DNA of 64,000 nt from Phoronis australis. Taxonomy: Eukaryota > Phoronida > Phoronidae. This document shows positions 25,031-38,378 of the stretch, in pieces. Numbering within the stretch: position 1 is the stretch's first letter; every line of letters begins with the position of its first letter. Where the stretch lies: assembly GCA_002633005.1 (NCBI GenBank), contig NMRA01000044.1, positions 117,041 to 181,040 of the forward strand, read 5' to 3'. Made by a program: the position numbers and the translations under genes. The notes under the pieces were generated by a model. It was not told where the DNA came from, did not search any database, and saw only the letters and a program-made list of their open reading frames with translations.

Positions 25031-28000
25031 TGTTACAAATCGACGTTTCTTCACAAAAGCTTCCAGTCAAAATTAATTCAAATCGTGGCGACGTCCTAAT
25101 CAGCTGTTTCGTTGCTGGGCACTGTGAAAATGGCCGACGCGAACAATGTGTTGTGCTGATCAAAGCAGTCTCAAAACAGCCTAAGGTTAATCTTCGGAGC
25201 ATACGTGAGAAAAACCAGGCGAAGAACCGAATGAGCACTTTGGAGGAGAAATATCTCAAGATTAAGCATTTAGAAACAAAAGTGAGCTCTGTACTACCAT
25301 GCGAGAAGATTGATCATGCCCAGAAATGTCGACTGAGCTCGCTCCAGTGGGTGGGTTTGCATTCCTCTCTCGTTTTCTACAAATATCTCCACATTCTTGC
25401 TTAGTTCGTTGATCAATTGTTGAAAAATTGTCTTTGAAACTCGCGATGTTTTTAATGTATGACCATTTGGCCGATTGGACTCCTTCATGAGCCTCAAAAT
25501 TTTCGAGTTATCGCAGTTGTCATCGTTACACAAAACGCGCATTCTCAAATGTTTAAGTCCGTTTTGAAAACCGTATCGCGTGAACTTTCGAGTGAGGCGG
25601 TAGCTGAAGGTCACGTAATTCAACAGCCGAGTAAGTCAAGTGACAATGGCCTCGTAGATTTTTGTGAAAATAAACGCAAAAGGAAAGCCTATTCACGACA
25701 GAGAATTTTTCTTGAAGAAGCTCCGAACTACGGTTGAGATAAATTCATGCGCAGTCGATGAGGCAGACATGACTTCCGGTTCTTACAACAGATATTGTTG
25801 CCACCAAATACCAGAAAAGGTTGGACTACCTGTCGCTGTGTTGCATCATTTTCAATTGAAGGCGTTGATTTTTCTGGCAAATGAGACACGGTTTCCTTAT
25901 ACAAATTTAAAACTAGAAAATGAGTATCCCGTGGAACTCAAGTCACAAAGAACTATACTGCCTGTAAGATTGGCACCAAACTCCGTCGTTGACAACAGTT
26001 AATCGATGAAAATTTGCGTAATCCTACCAGTCAAACTACCATTATGTAAATTACCTTACTTTAGAAGTGAAGGGTCACTTGTGAAGCACGAAAATAATTA
26101 CAAGACTTGATATTACCATTTTTGAAATTTAAGGAAATTTTGGTTGGATTCCTATTGCATAACTCTATTCATTTTAAGAATTCATCGCAACTTTATTATT
26201 GAGGGGGTCTGTTATTTCCAGTCGTTTAATTTTCACGATATAATGAACCAGATGCATAGAAATATTGGACATCGCCTAAACAGTGTCGTCGGATGCATTT
26301 TGACATTCGGACCGGGAAATGGTCGACTTGGCGGAGGATCTGGGGTCAAGCCTCTGTAATCTGGAGGCCTGAAAATGCCTTTTTTGATTACTTTATAGAC
26401 ATGCAGGACCGATTTCGGCTCCTGTGGGAAATAGGTTGTTTCTTCACTTGTGTTCACGAAAATGATAAAAAGAAAAGATTTGTAGTTTGCGTTTAAACAC
26501 TGGTTATGAAGGGAATGTCTCATTCATGTTTCGACAAAAGAATGTATTTTTGTCTTTGTTGTGGTCATTGTCGTCACTGTTATAGGTGTTGTTGTATGAT
26601 TACTGTTATATATCACGTCACGCTGTGTAGTTTCCAAAGCCTGCAATGAAAGAGCTACTGAAGTGCCACTGAGCTTCCTTCACGCCAAACTAAATACGAA
26701 TTCACCCTATTGAGCTCTCTTGGTCAAGTCCTGCAGATTAAGCCAAGGTCGAACAGCAACTTCGCCGTCACGAAGAGCTTTATCCTTCGAACTTAATTCG
26801 TATGCGTATTCCCCACGTGCCAGTGCACGTCGGACGACCGTAAAGCCAGCGGATAACTTACAACCAGCAAATACAATCCTCTTTCCTTGATCCTCCGTGC
26901 GACGACGGAGCACCATTCGATTTCAATACTCAATTTCTTCTCACCACCACCATTTATTTACCCCATACCCGCAATCAGTTGTTTGTAACTTTAACTTTAC
27001 GAAGGCAAGAAGCCACCGGAACACAGTTAGCATTTATATTTACGCAAACTTTATAGAGGCGTACCCAGCCATTAAAGATTCAATATTTCGCTTCTGGCCA
27101 TCATCTCCTTTCGTACCTTGAAATGTTTACTGCCCTCGAGATAAAAAGAGACCTGACATCGTTGTCTCAAACGTGGCAACGTGGTATGAATTTGTTTCTT
27201 AAGCCAGCATGTACTGGGCAACGTAACATGAAATGCGCTGACTTGCACTTTATCTCAATTCTCGGAAATTTGATTTTGCACATACTCCATTCTAGCGTGA
27301 ACCATTAAATTGTTACAAGTTTCTTGCTAACAGTCGGCATGTTTCGAGCCTATCTTCGCAGAATGTTTGTTCGTATTGTGTCACATCACTACCCGCATTA
27401 ATAAAGGACATTTCCCAGCCTCACTTTGGTCATCGTTTTACAGTGAAATAGCCTCAGATCACACCCTGTGCAAATGTGAACGGCAATAAGGACATTTGTA
27501 AAATGTCTTCATCATTGACTCGAGGGTAAACAGACACCTTGCCACTTACCACCAGTAACACAATGACAAGTCACCCAGTTAGAGGATGGTCTGTATTTGT
27601 TCTGATCTACAAGCCTTGTGACATAATGCTTTATTCAACAGTGAATTAGAGCTGTTTAGAAAATAGTTTGATATTTTTATGAATAGAATTGATTTCAATA
27701 AAAAAATATCTTAATGGACACTTAACTTATAGGCTCAATGTTTTCCCGTTATTTGGTGTTTTTAAATTGGCCACCTTTCAATCGTGTCAACGCAAAAAAT
27801 TAAAATGTAGAATCAAGATCATCTTGAAAAAATAATGTCATTTATAATTTTACAGCTGTTTCCTATGTAAATAATAGAACATCAGCCCGTGTTCAAGAAC
27901 TCTGCTTTGGGTTATCGAATGTCGTAATATCTGATGCCTCACAGGAATAGTAAAGTTACAGTAAAAAAGCTTACCTTTGACTACTTAGTTTCGTATCTTT

Positions 28001-29201
28001 TCTCTCGGTTCTTGATGCGAATCTCCTTATAGGAATCCAGTAAACTTTAGCAATCAGCATTCAAAGCTCTCAGTCAACATTGTGGGTGCTATTTTGTCTG
28101 GATACGAACATCAAATTCTTGGTTCTTGTTTTTGTATTTGTGTCCCGCATGAGCTTATACTGTTCAAGTCAGTAATGACGACGTCTGCCTCGTATTGTGA
28201 GGGTTAACGAATATGGCATCTACGATTTTAGTGATACCTTGCCAGTGAGCAGCGATATTTCTGATCGATACCTGGTTCTATTCACGCTGCCATCATATTA
28301 CCGAAACGTCATCGAGGCTTTCGTCCATACCATAAGCCTTCGACCGTGCGTTGACGCAAACAAAATCTCGACACCACAGCCACGATATACGGGATAAACT
28401 GAGCCACCGGATTACAATAGCGGCATATGAACGTAACCACTACCAACTGAGTGAGACCATGGAAGTGGGACCTGTCTATTGAATATGAACAATAAATTAT
28501 ACAAAATGTCTTTAAAGAATAAAATAGATTTTTCATTTATCGTCCATTACCCGGGGCAAAAACACACAATGTGTCGTGTTGACCTGGGTACATTGCTTTC
28601 ACGCGTCAATGGAAATCAAATACTAGCCTTTCAACAAAGGCGCAGGGTTTGTTTACAAAAACATTTCGTGAGGATCCCCACGAATGACGTCTCAACTGCG
28701 ACAGTTGGCTATTTATGGACGCTTTGAAGAACTTTGCGATTTCCGGTTTAGCAGTTATCGTTGCACTGAAATTCGTAAACAATATGAATATAGTATGCAG
28801 TGCTGGGTTATTATTTGCCTCTTGCGAATTTCGATTTCGGGGAATCACAACGCTCATACCAACGTAAAAATTTGATTTCATGAAAAATATTAGGTGTTTG
28901 TCAGAAAACGGATTAGTCAATTTTAAATAGACACGTTCAATCATGTCACGAAAAGATATGGATTGCAAACAGCAGAAATGGCAATATTATCTGAAGTTTA
29001 TTGGAACTCGATCGCAAGTTGCACCCATTAGCTTCAAAAAATATTGTGGATGGGCTTAAGTAGAATTAGGACATCACTTTCAACTACACTTGAAATTCGT
29101 GCTAATGTGCTCATTGACGCCATTATTTCCAAAAAAACTTGGAAAACGTAAACACTCAAAGTGCAAAAATGCAGCAGGGCGTGGGGACTTGTCTCGTCTA
29201 T
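25031..29201. other. gene-poor stretch
   Basis: Opposed open frames of 90-125 codons at 25024-25404 (+) and 25294-25623 (-), and others, show no recognisable domain. I see no supported gene. Confidence 0.4.
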
Positions 29202-29314
29202 GTAGAAAATTTCGTGATGACTGGGACTTGAACCCGGGTTGCCGAATGGTTTAGATGCTTCACCGTCGCTCGTGCAACCCAGGTTCAAGTCCCGGTCACC
29301 ATGAAATATTCTAC
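29202..29314. repeat. tRNA-like inverted repeat hairpin
   Basis: Two ~40-base arms (29202-29241 and 29275-29314) are reverse complements with few mismatches. Each contains a tRNA T-arm/B-box (GGTTCAAGTCCC in either direction) and ends in GTAGAA.ATTTC. The spacer reads CCGAATGGTTTAGATGC, D-arm-like. It does not fold as a canonical tRNA because no acceptor stem forms. It is best seen as two SINE ends in head-to-head orientation or a tRNA-derived fold-back element. Confidence 0.55.
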
Positions 29315-30438
29315 ATCTGTTATTATGCCTATCACAACAGGGCACGCGTTGGTCGGTTCTTCTTCTCAGTGGTCGAATGGCGTAGGCTATCCGGAAATTC
29401 ACCGAAAACATTCATGAATATTTTACATTTTCGGCTTACTTACCATACACCAATTCATGATTATCAACGGGTGTGTGGCGCATGGGTGACGCCGGCGCTT
29501 CACCCCGAACTTCGACACTCTCCTCCCATTCTTTATTATAACGCGGCAGAGCGAACGACACTGAAGCCATAGCTACCAAAATGTCTTTTTATTCCCAACA
29601 CTTCTAAGCCTTCTAGGAATGGTTGCCGTCAAATGGGTCCACGTTTTAGTAAATCCAACTTGCGAAATTAGCCACGATTATTGAAACTTCTACTTTTTTA
29701 AATTGAACAAATCAAAACCAAACATCGTTCACGACGAAGACAAATACGTCTCCAAAAAGACGATTCAGTTTGGAAAAATCTTTACGTTTGTGTTACATGA
29801 CAATGAAATGACGTAATGTCAGACCACTGGTGTTCTGAGACGTAATGAAAGGCTTTGATCAGAAATTTTCGTCAGTAGCAACACAAATCTAATACTTAAG
29901 TCTCTAAAGGTTAGAAACCAAAATAAATAGCATGTGATAGGTTTATTAGTTTATCTCATTAACCTTGGTTTGTAAATATTTGATAAAATGTCGAAATCAT
30001 GGATGGTTGGAAAGGTTTTTGTTTTCTGACAAGATGTTAGTCAGGTGTTAAAAAATCGTAGCCACTGAATGTAGCGTATTGCTGGGAAAGTCCAAAACAA
30101 AAGAAACGTAGCCCGGATTGCCAATTTTCCACCCTCTGTCCGCACGGGTATTGTCATTTAACAAATTACTTTTCTCATTAGCACGATTCATTTCTTACGA
30201 TCAGTAGTTATTTTTCGTCAACCGCAGTTCAGTTCTTAATACCCCAGTTTTCTCATCGACCACCTTTTCATTACTCATGCGGCGTTCTTTTCTCCCAATC
30301 ATTTATAATATCATGGGATTTTTAATATTTCAAAAAGACATTGTTTGAGGGTGCTTTATTTGTGACCAAAACATAGGTCGAAATATTATCATTTTTTTAA
30401 ACTTATTCTCAAAAATACTGCAGCGAGTTTTAAATACA
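29315..30438. other. non-coding stretch
   Basis: A second A-box-like patch lies near 29370. No gene was recognised. Confidence 0.4.
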
Positions 30439-30540
30439 TATACCTAGACTCAGAGTCTAATACAGGGTCCCGAGGGGGGTTGAACCCCCTGAACCCTCCC
30501 CCCCCCCCNCTCCCCCCCTCCATAGATCCGTCTCTGAACT
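30439..30540 (-). repeat. C-rich transposon end, poorly resolved
   Basis: A long C-run containing one N (30509) borders GAGACGGATCTATGG on the minus strand. It resembles the AGCGGATTTAGGGG end of the element near 35814. It is probably a degraded DNA-transposon terminus, and the poly-C is a sequencing weak spot. Confidence 0.35.
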
Positions 30541-30589
30541 TCTCATATTGGCAACAGAAAGACATTACCGTGATTTTAATCACTTTAAA

Positions 30590-30835
30590 AAGTCTTCTTG
30601 ATAGCAAGATTAGAAGATACCCGAGAGAGTGGAAGAACAGGTATTTTGACTCCCGCTTTACACAGATTTGCGCAGATCTCCTCTTGCTCACTTTTCCCTC
30701 TCAGTCATCGACTGTACAGACTTCTACCATCTATGTCTCCTACGATTCTATCCGTAAGCACTGACGATGGTTTAAGTTGTAACCGAAACGTTGTTGATAT
30801 ATAGTTATGAAAACATGTTTATTAAAGCATCATCC
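30590..30835 (+). repeat. possible Penelope-like retroelement 3' fragment
   Basis: The segment ends CTGACGATGGTTTAAGTTGT then CCGAAACGTTG. This resembles the conserved tail seen next to Penelope-like ORFs. No coding motif survives. Confidence 0.3.
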
Positions 30836-31359
30836 CTTTTTATTGATCAAATGGCCAAAAGTCAGTAATATCCATATAAGTTAATTTTGACGAAGCAATT
30901 TTCATATATTTAGTTTTGGCAAAGCTCATGATGTCATCTGTTGAGAGGTCATTTAGCTATTAGTTTTTTCGTAGTGGACATTTTCAGTCATAGAAATCGG
31001 GCTCGTATTAACAAAGGTCGCAAGTAACCAAAACAGTCGCAAACACGTTTTGCAGTGTTTTTAAAATAGTGAAAACGTTACAACTTTCAAAGAACTGTCG
31101 ATAACCTTTTGTTTTCAAAGTCTGCTGATAAATCCGCGCCTTCCGTCAAAAATAGCAAATTTTGATTCAGGCCAGTTATCTTTATAAAAGAGGTGTCATT
31201 TCGTTCCATCCTAAGATAAGTATTGATTTCTGGGCTTTAGAAAAACTGAGAGTTTCTTATTGCTTTAGACAAGGCTCGTGAAGTTTGTTTTGTCACCGCG
31301 AGTTAGTTTCAGCGGCCGAACCGGTATGGCCGTCATAGGACTTCCTTGGGTTCTATTTT
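30836..31359. other. non-coding stretch
   Basis: Nothing recognised. Confidence 0.4.
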
Positions 31360-31870
31360 AAGCGAAGGCTAAAGTCGCTTTCCCATTAGAAGCGAAACTT
31401 CGCTTTTACCGAAGTTTTGGTAAAAGGAAAAGGTGACTCTGGTAGTTAATCTGCAAGCGGAACTTCGCTTGACATACCAGGATTTATGAGCGAAGCTTCA
31501 ATTCTCACCGAAACTTCAGTGTACTGGGAAAAGTCAAAGCGAAGCTTCGTCGACGTTATCGGTAGAGGTCGCAGCAACGATATACGATCACACGAGACTC
31601 GCAAAACGTGTTCTTTCTTATTGTAGCGTAGCCGATGGGCTGTCAATAAACGGACGTAAATAAATAATAAAAAACATAAGAATGACACTGATCATTTTCA
31701 CAAACACTCAGGAGAACAATTTTTTGTTGGCTTCGAAGCCATTCCTCAATATTCGTTTGAGAGTACGAATGAGCTGCGTCGTCTCGTGCCATAGCGATAA
31801 CTTCAGTATTGCTGTATAGTCGTAAAGGTAAGCGAAGTTTCGGCAAAGCTTCGGTAAACCGAAGTTCGTT
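31360..31870. repeat. cluster of GCGAAGCTTCG-type palindromes
   Basis: Variants of GAAGCTTCG and GCGAAACTTCGC recur near 31363, 31402, 31450, 31490 and 31540, and again in inverted form near 31830-31865, flanking a 250-base core. The layout is like subterminal repeats of a non-autonomous DNA transposon. Clear terminal repeats were not found. Confidence 0.35.
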
Positions 31871-32744
31871 GAGTTTAAAGTGGGAACAAGTACTGGCTCC
31901 TAGGTTTAAAAGAGAACATGAACATGGTCTAAAGTGGCATTAACGACCGAATTAACAACTGAGCCTCGGAAATGATCTGTGCAGTGCAACTTACAGAAAT
32001 CGAAGCTACAAGTGCCTTAATTACTAGCTAAGGGTCATCTACATTTGACGGGCACACGGATTTTCTGTATCTACGGCCGCAGTGAGTTCAATAATCCTTC
32101 ATGTGCCAACACGGCAAGGCAACTCTCTGAGGTGGGAAATACGCTGTCGGGACTTCTCAGCGAATGTATTACGTTCTGTGACTTGCTATTTCTGTCGTCA
32201 GTGACAGAGAGTCTAAGTAACTATTAACGTTGACTCCACATGGAACGAGATCACAAAACAAATGGAACGTATTCCGAAGGGATTTGATAAACTGAAACTT
32301 TTTGAAACGTTTCCGAAAGCAAGGTCAATTTCACAGGATTCCGATTTTATTGAAGCTGTACAACCAGTGGAGGTTGCTTTCTGAAAAAGAAGGCAAAAGT
32401 GAGATGTTGTTACGGTTACAATATTTTGGCAGAAGATACAACTTTCTTAGGGATGCCTTAAGAGGGCACGTTTCTCTCACTGGAGATTGTCCTTGCTCTT
32501 ATAAAAGTGCTAAGTATTACGGTACGACAAGGCGCAAGAATCTCGCGAGTAAAACTATAGTGTGTCCATGTGCTTTAATTCTTATGCGTAGCGCATTAAT
32601 ATCTCGTAGAGACTTGCGTGATCTTGCGTTTGCACGAGTTAACTGCACCTACGGAACAAGTAGCGGATTTCTTTAAAAGACACAGACTCTCAAGTTCACG
32701 CGACTGCCTCAAAATGGATAATTTGTATTGGTCTATCAAAATGC
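31871..32744. other. 3' flank of the methyltransferase gene
   Basis: It includes the probable 3' UTR of the minus-strand methyltransferase, with a possible AATAAA (minus) at 32346-32351. The 124-codon + strand ORF at 32302-32676 has no recognised domain. Confidence 0.4.
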
Positions 32745-35700
32745 CTAATTGGGTTCTGTATTGTCTTTCACACAGACGAAATGGATGGTTTCGTCCAACG
32801 GTGGTGGCAGTGTACCTAGCTCTTGTTTTATGGTAAACCCAGCTGCACATATTATTTCCCGCGCATTCTCCGTCTTCCACATTGACCCTAAACCCCAGCT
32901 TCCTTCGACACACATACACGGTGCGACGCATTCTAGCATACTGGACGCGTAACTCATGGCCATGTACTCGTCACTTCCACCACTTTGCACGACAGCGTCC
33001 GCCGTGTGCTCGACCACGCTTAAAATTCCACCCTCTGCCAGGGTTTCACGCATTTCTTTCAACCCAATGTCAGGGCGGTATAAGTCGTGGATAACCATTA
33101 CAACCAAGACGTAATCGAATCTCTTACGCCATTCTTTCGGAAGCCCGTAGCATACGTCACCCTGATGAAAGGCGACGTTAGTTAGGCCCAAGTCGAAAGC
33201 TTTGGCTTTTCCCATAGTAACGTATTTCTCTTGGTATTCACTACCCACAAAGGTTGACTTCGGATAACTTTTGGCAAGTTGTAACAACTTCCTAGCATGT
33301 CCGAATCCTATTTCGCAAACTCTAATTCCTTCACCTTGGAGAAAGAAACAACAAAACATTTCACAGTTTTAAAACATTGATACCATTTTGGAATGCACGA
33401 ATAAAATCGTTACGGAAAACGGAAGCACAGGAACAATAATAATATTTTGCATAGATTGAATTAAAGGATGTGACGCCGTAGACAATTATTTTTTTAATAT
33501 TATGTTGATAACTTTAGCTTTAGAAAAAGTTGTTTGACATTGTTTAAAACCAAGTAACAATATTGTTGCTAATGGACAGAACTGTCTGCGGATGAATCAT
33601 AGGGTAAATCCTACGGTAAAGTAGTTGAGGGAAGCGTTTCTGTTAGTGCCTACAAGGGCCACTTACTTAGTCTGTCTGTTAGGCCAGGTATTGCCTCCAC
33701 TATGTGTCGCGCTTCGTTACCTAGTTCTGTATCATCCAGCTTACGGTAAAGTGCTATCAGCTTTTCATCTTCCCTATCGAATACAGAGTACGGCAAACCT
33801 ACATGTAAGGAGCAAAACCCAGCAGATATTGGTTATATCATTCTTGAACTGGCGGATTTAGAGTGGCCCTTTCTCCCTTACGATATCCTAGATCCACCAG
33901 TGTCTTGTTGACATCGTAACCAACTGGTGAAATCTTGAATTTTGGTCAGCGGATTCAAAACCTATTGTTACCCACAACTCTTACAATTTAATCAAATTTT
34001 GGCTAAATCACAGAAAAAAATTTAAAAACCAGCGCATCTACGTAGGTTTTCATGTTCAACGTTTCGTTTTAATCGCAAAAGCATTAACAAGACAATAAAC
34101 CAATGTACACTCAACAGTGCCAAACACTAAGCTAACTGAAAAAACACGAGTATACTCAAGCACAGCAAAAATTAAGCTACCATAGATTCAAGGCAACAGA
34201 GCTCTGTTGCTGATTGAATGGAATGAGCAGCCGTGTTAGCCAGAATGACTTTTATAATACACTTGACCATACGGTGGTGTTGTAGTAACATCATTTTTAA
34301 AAATCTAGTGATTTGTTTACAGCCACGGCTAATTATTTACATTGGTGAGACACATTTCAAAGGCGGGCTCAGAAATGAGGGCAATTGGAGGAGCAGGAAC
34401 ACTTTCTCTTAAGTTTCAGTTTGGCCCTCATTTGCGATATTGTAGATACCCCCAGTAAAACATATAAATAAGTTAACAGCACGCACCAGTTACTCACTCT
34501 ACACTGGATTAGCGTGTTCTATGTGTCATTAGCACTGAGACAGGGAATGGGTTTAACGAGTATAAAAATGATTAAAAGGCATACCAAGAGGTCCAGTCTC
34601 GTGGAAACAATCTGTGAAACCATCAAAACATCGACCAAACAAGCGAAGTAAATAGACAGTTAATATCCGATCAGGCGAGTCGTTCAACACGCCGTGACGA
34701 TGATCTTTCGGGAGAAAAAACGCCGATTCATTTGATGAGGTCTCAATGATCTTAAGATGAACCATTTGACGCAGCCATTCATCCACATACCTGAGAAGAG
34801 AAACAATGTGCGCTTTACAGTAAGTGTACCCGCGTTTGGCGAACAAGATGGCTAAAATTCAAATTGAAATGAATGTTCTGTATTTGGTATATCGAGACGA
34901 ATCATGGTCTTTGACCCGGATAACAAAAATCCCCAATGCCGCATGTCCTAGCACTTTAACAATAATCGATAAAAAGTTACCGGTGTCCCAGGAAAAATCT
35001 GTTCTGTGATTTTTGATAGAGAATGCAAGTACGTGTGTCTTTGGGGACTTTTTATTCCCAGACCATGACTTATTTGATGTCTGGATTACAAAAAAACAGT
35101 TAAATTTGAATTTTTGCCTCATTCGTAAAACTAGAACCCAGCAATTTTAATTTCACATCGCAAGTTATGTGGCCTAATTTCGTAACCCTCAACGTTATTT
35201 CTTAATTATTTTATGTACTTGACGAAAAGCTGCTTTTTAAATATTAAAAAGCACTGTGTATTTTTCTGCTTCGTGTAGCTAAGAAAGGTCATGAAAGTCG
35301 GAAGAAAAAGCGAGCATAAAATGATATTATTTTTAAATGATATCCATTTTTAAAGCAATTCAGAGCGATTTCATAGCTTTATTCATTTCTTGTGGTGCAT
35401 AACAGTGAATTGTAAGATGTTCCTTGATTTCAGTTGCATTGCTAATAAAATTCATTCTACGTTCTCTAATAAAACCAAAGATTAAAGCGGCGATAAAAGA
35501 AACAGGGTCTAGTGAAAAGCAACAGGCTTCAGTTTCGCTTCTTATACCTTACACAACCTACCATTTCATCCGTAATGTAAACAAACCCAGTCCTCCCTGT
35601 GGAAATCTGGTAGAGACATGTGGGCATCCAAGATCGTAATCAACTTGACCCGGCAATGGCATAAGGCCTTTTCCCCGGAATCTTGAATTTTTTTAAATGA

Positions 35701-36234
35701 AAGCAAAAATTACAGTATCGTTACATTCAATCACGTAAGAACTGTGCAGAATAAATCCCCACAAATAACTCGCATGAACGGACCTATGGGAATTCTTTCA
35801 ATATGTATATAGCAGTAGCGGATTTAGGGGGGCCAAGGGGACCATGGCCCCCAAAAATTCTCCCATATTCCATTTGACAGTTCGGGGTGCGAATTACTGA
35901 CTACCATATGCGCGCACCCTGGACGGATCGGGGGGCGAATGCACAATCCATAGGCCTTGAAAAAAACCCGTTTGTTTTTTTTTTTTTAGTAATAAGGTCC
36001 ACAAACCCAAAAATTTGAGACTCCTACATCCCTACATTTTAGGCTGGGCACGCGCATGGGGCGAAATTCTGGTTATTGCTTTGCCCCCCCCCCCGCACCC
36101 AACTCAAAATCCTGTATCCCGTCCCTGTATAACAGGGCTTTTCTCTCAGTGAAGTTTCTTCAGGTGAGCACAATTGTTGAGAGTGGAATCTCACAACGGA
36201 GACATAGGGGGCGCTTTAAAATCTACAACACCTC

Positions 36235-36266
<32 letters not shown>

Positions 36267-36543
36267 TCCTTCCAAGATCCGCACCTGAAAAAATGCATTC
36301 CAGGTGATCGTATATTTTGTAGGCCCGATTACTACAAGCCAGGCCTCTACAGTCATACCGGTTTTTCATTCCAGCAGCTCGTGCTATTGCTGAAGCAGTT
36401 TGCGGACTGTCGAAGGTAGCCAGTGTCTTAAATAATCCCAACTCGATGCCGAGAGCGACGCCAAAGGAATTAATGCCATTTCGCAATAAGCGAGTTGTCT
36501 TTTCATGGAAGTCTATTGACGAGTTGTCAAGGCCTTCTGCCAT
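32745..36543 (-). CDS. SAM-dependent methyltransferase, Rv2258c-like
   Basis: Four exons join in frame: 36543-36359, 34790-34585, 33798-33667, 33334-32745, giving 370 residues, about the usual family length. Residues 1-~110 form the helical winged-helix dimerisation part (MAEGLDNSSIDFHEKTTRLL; LGIELGLFKTLA). The third exon gives LPYSVFDRE and GLTDRL, the linker into the catalytic domain. The Rossmann domain starts at ~178 with VCEIGFGHARKLL (motif I), then GSEYQEKYV (acidic strand 2 end), HQGDVCYGLP, FDYVLVVMVIHDL and L-x-E-G-G-I-L-S-V-V-E (post-motif). It is most like the invertebrate and bacterial 'Rv2258c-like' small-molecule methyltransferases, whose substrate is generally unknown. In motif I the last glycine is replaced (G-F-G-H-A), yet the rest of the fold is intact. 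No neighbouring pathway genes suggest a substrate. Confidence 0.85.
33799..34584 (-). other. methyltransferase intron 2
   Basis: No coding signal apart from its splice sites. Confidence 0.6.
35814..36135. mobile_element. degraded non-autonomous DNA transposon
   Basis: The left end reads AGCGGATTTAGGGGGGCC. The right end, read in reverse, gives GACGGGATACAGGATTTT followed by a G-run. Both match the general look of the widespread 'CAGnGGCGGATCCAG' terminal repeats. The interior has poly-T and poly-C runs. Exact ends and target duplication are uncertain. Confidence 0.4.
36240..36266. repeat. (CA)n microsatellite
   Basis: About 13 uninterrupted CA units. Confidence 0.95.
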
Positions 36544-36949
36544 TTTTTCGTGACGTGTTCAACAATTATCGGTCGGAATACACAGTATCAGGTCAGCCGG
36601 TTAAAATAGGTCGTTCTTAATCTTAACACGGTGTTGAACTCGTGTATATTAATTTCTCTACGAAACGAGGTTGAACAGCATGAGGGTTATTGTTTCCATT
36701 CCAATCATTAGTATAAAATAAAGTTCGCGCAACAAATTGATCCGTTTAAAAAATCAGTGTTTGCTTGTATATTTAGTTAAAATGGTTGTAGGCGTGTTTC
36801 TGGCGATTTTTTTCTATCTGAGACGATAAGAAGTTTTCTCACATTGAACGATAGGGAAGACTTCCCCTAAATGTATTGTGAAATAACGGAGTTAGCATGT
36901 GATCAGGGTTATTATCGTCACACATATGTATTTGTATTGTACACACGTG

Positions 36950-37001
<52 letters not shown>

Positions 37002-38378
37002 TGTTGATTTTGATCTTTCTAACGTCCCTCATTTCTTGTTTTCAGTTGCCGAATAATAAATGTAGTGGGTGCAAGCATGTATCCATATAGCCAGTCAACT
37101 ATTGTTGAAATCGGGAGTTGTAAAGCTAGGAATTGCCCCCAGAAAGTGACGCTCGTCCACCTAAATTCTAATTGTGGTCATTAGTCCACAAGAACTTTAT
37201 ACCAATGTAGAACGAACAGGCGAAAGTTTTGTAATTTAAGGCTTGAAACTCACTTTGTTCGGTGTTGCAAACGAGTCCCGTGCTGCAAACGATTACATGA
37301 GAAACGCAATCAAGAACAGTCGCCAAAGTCAATTTCGCACCGAATTTTACATGAAAATTGAAACCTGAGGCAAATAACTCAAAAAAGAGTGGTATAAAAG
37401 TGGCCGCGGTTTTGCCGAAAACGTTATGCTCCTCACTTAAAGCCACGTAGATCCGTATTTTTCAGTGCTTTGCTTTACAATCCTACTGCTGACATTATTC
37501 CCATGCAAAGAATGAAGTCTATCCCAGAATCGGCTAAAAAAACATACAACGGACAAATGCACTGGACATGCTATACATCATCGCCAAGCAGTGAATTATA
37601 AAAAAAAATTTGACTGCCAGACATATTTTACCCAAAAGTCGCAGCACGTGTTCCTTGACTTGGAAGGATGTAGCAGAATTATTCAAAAGCATTCAACATA
37701 CGGAACTTTTTATTTTCCAGATATCGAATTTGTCTAAAGAAGTTCATCTTTACATGTAACAAGTTTCAATTTATAATTTTTCTATGTTAAACCTTAAACC
37801 TACATGTAGCAAAGTAAATAAACACACAAAATAAAAAAGTTAATGTTATTCAAATTAAATTAATGAGCCCCATGATCGCTACCAATACATGAATATCAAA
37901 CTGGCAGTAAACATAAAAGGTAGCAGCCAATGACATAACTAACAAATGTCAAAAGTATCAAAGGACATCCACACTCAACCACATAATTTAGTCCTGTCAA
38001 AAATCGCCACACTAATATGTATCAAGTTAGCACAGACAAATGTACTCTCCCATGCCGCCAGTGAACTTCATCCAGCATTTGCTCTACAAATGTAAACACT
38101 GGGCAGGGCTCCAAATGAGGAGTTGCAGGTCGCATTTGCACTGTGATAAGTTAACCGGTCTCAAGTACTGAGGAATTACTAGTTCATTCCAAGACCAGAA
38201 AGCACTTCTACAAGTTGAGACCAACTTCATAGTAGTACCCAGTCTAAATGGAAAGTTAGTTTTTGACACAAGGTGTGTTCACAGTAGTTATAAGTCCAGT
38301 TGAAATGGTACGCACCAATTTTTTATTATTTATTGCATCACATTCACTGACAGTATAAACAACGAAGCAACACACACT
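36544..38378. other. upstream region of methyltransferase and spacer to PTPMT1
   Basis: It holds the methyltransferase promoter side. The 92-codon minus ORF at 37168-37446 has no recognised domain. Confidence 0.4.
36946..37004. repeat. (GT)n(GTGC)n microsatellite
   Basis: GT units pass into about ten GCGT tetramers. The Arg/Ala/Cys/Val-rich open frames over it are artefacts. Confidence 0.95.

Larger units (their letters stand above)
34791..36358 (-). other. methyltransferase intron 1
   Basis: The intron carries a degraded transposon (35814-36135) and a CA microsatellite (36240-36266). Confidence 0.65.

Noticed and set aside
29228-29300. Functional tRNA gene
   Set aside because: T-arm-like sequences are present, but acceptor and anticodon stems do not form.
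32302-32676. 124-codon + strand ORF as a separate gene
   Set aside because: Located in the probable 3' UTR of the methyltransferase; no homology, splice or promoter signal.
36056-37090. His/Thr- and Ala/Cys/Val-repeat ORFs
   Set aside because: They are translations of CA and GTGC microsatellites.
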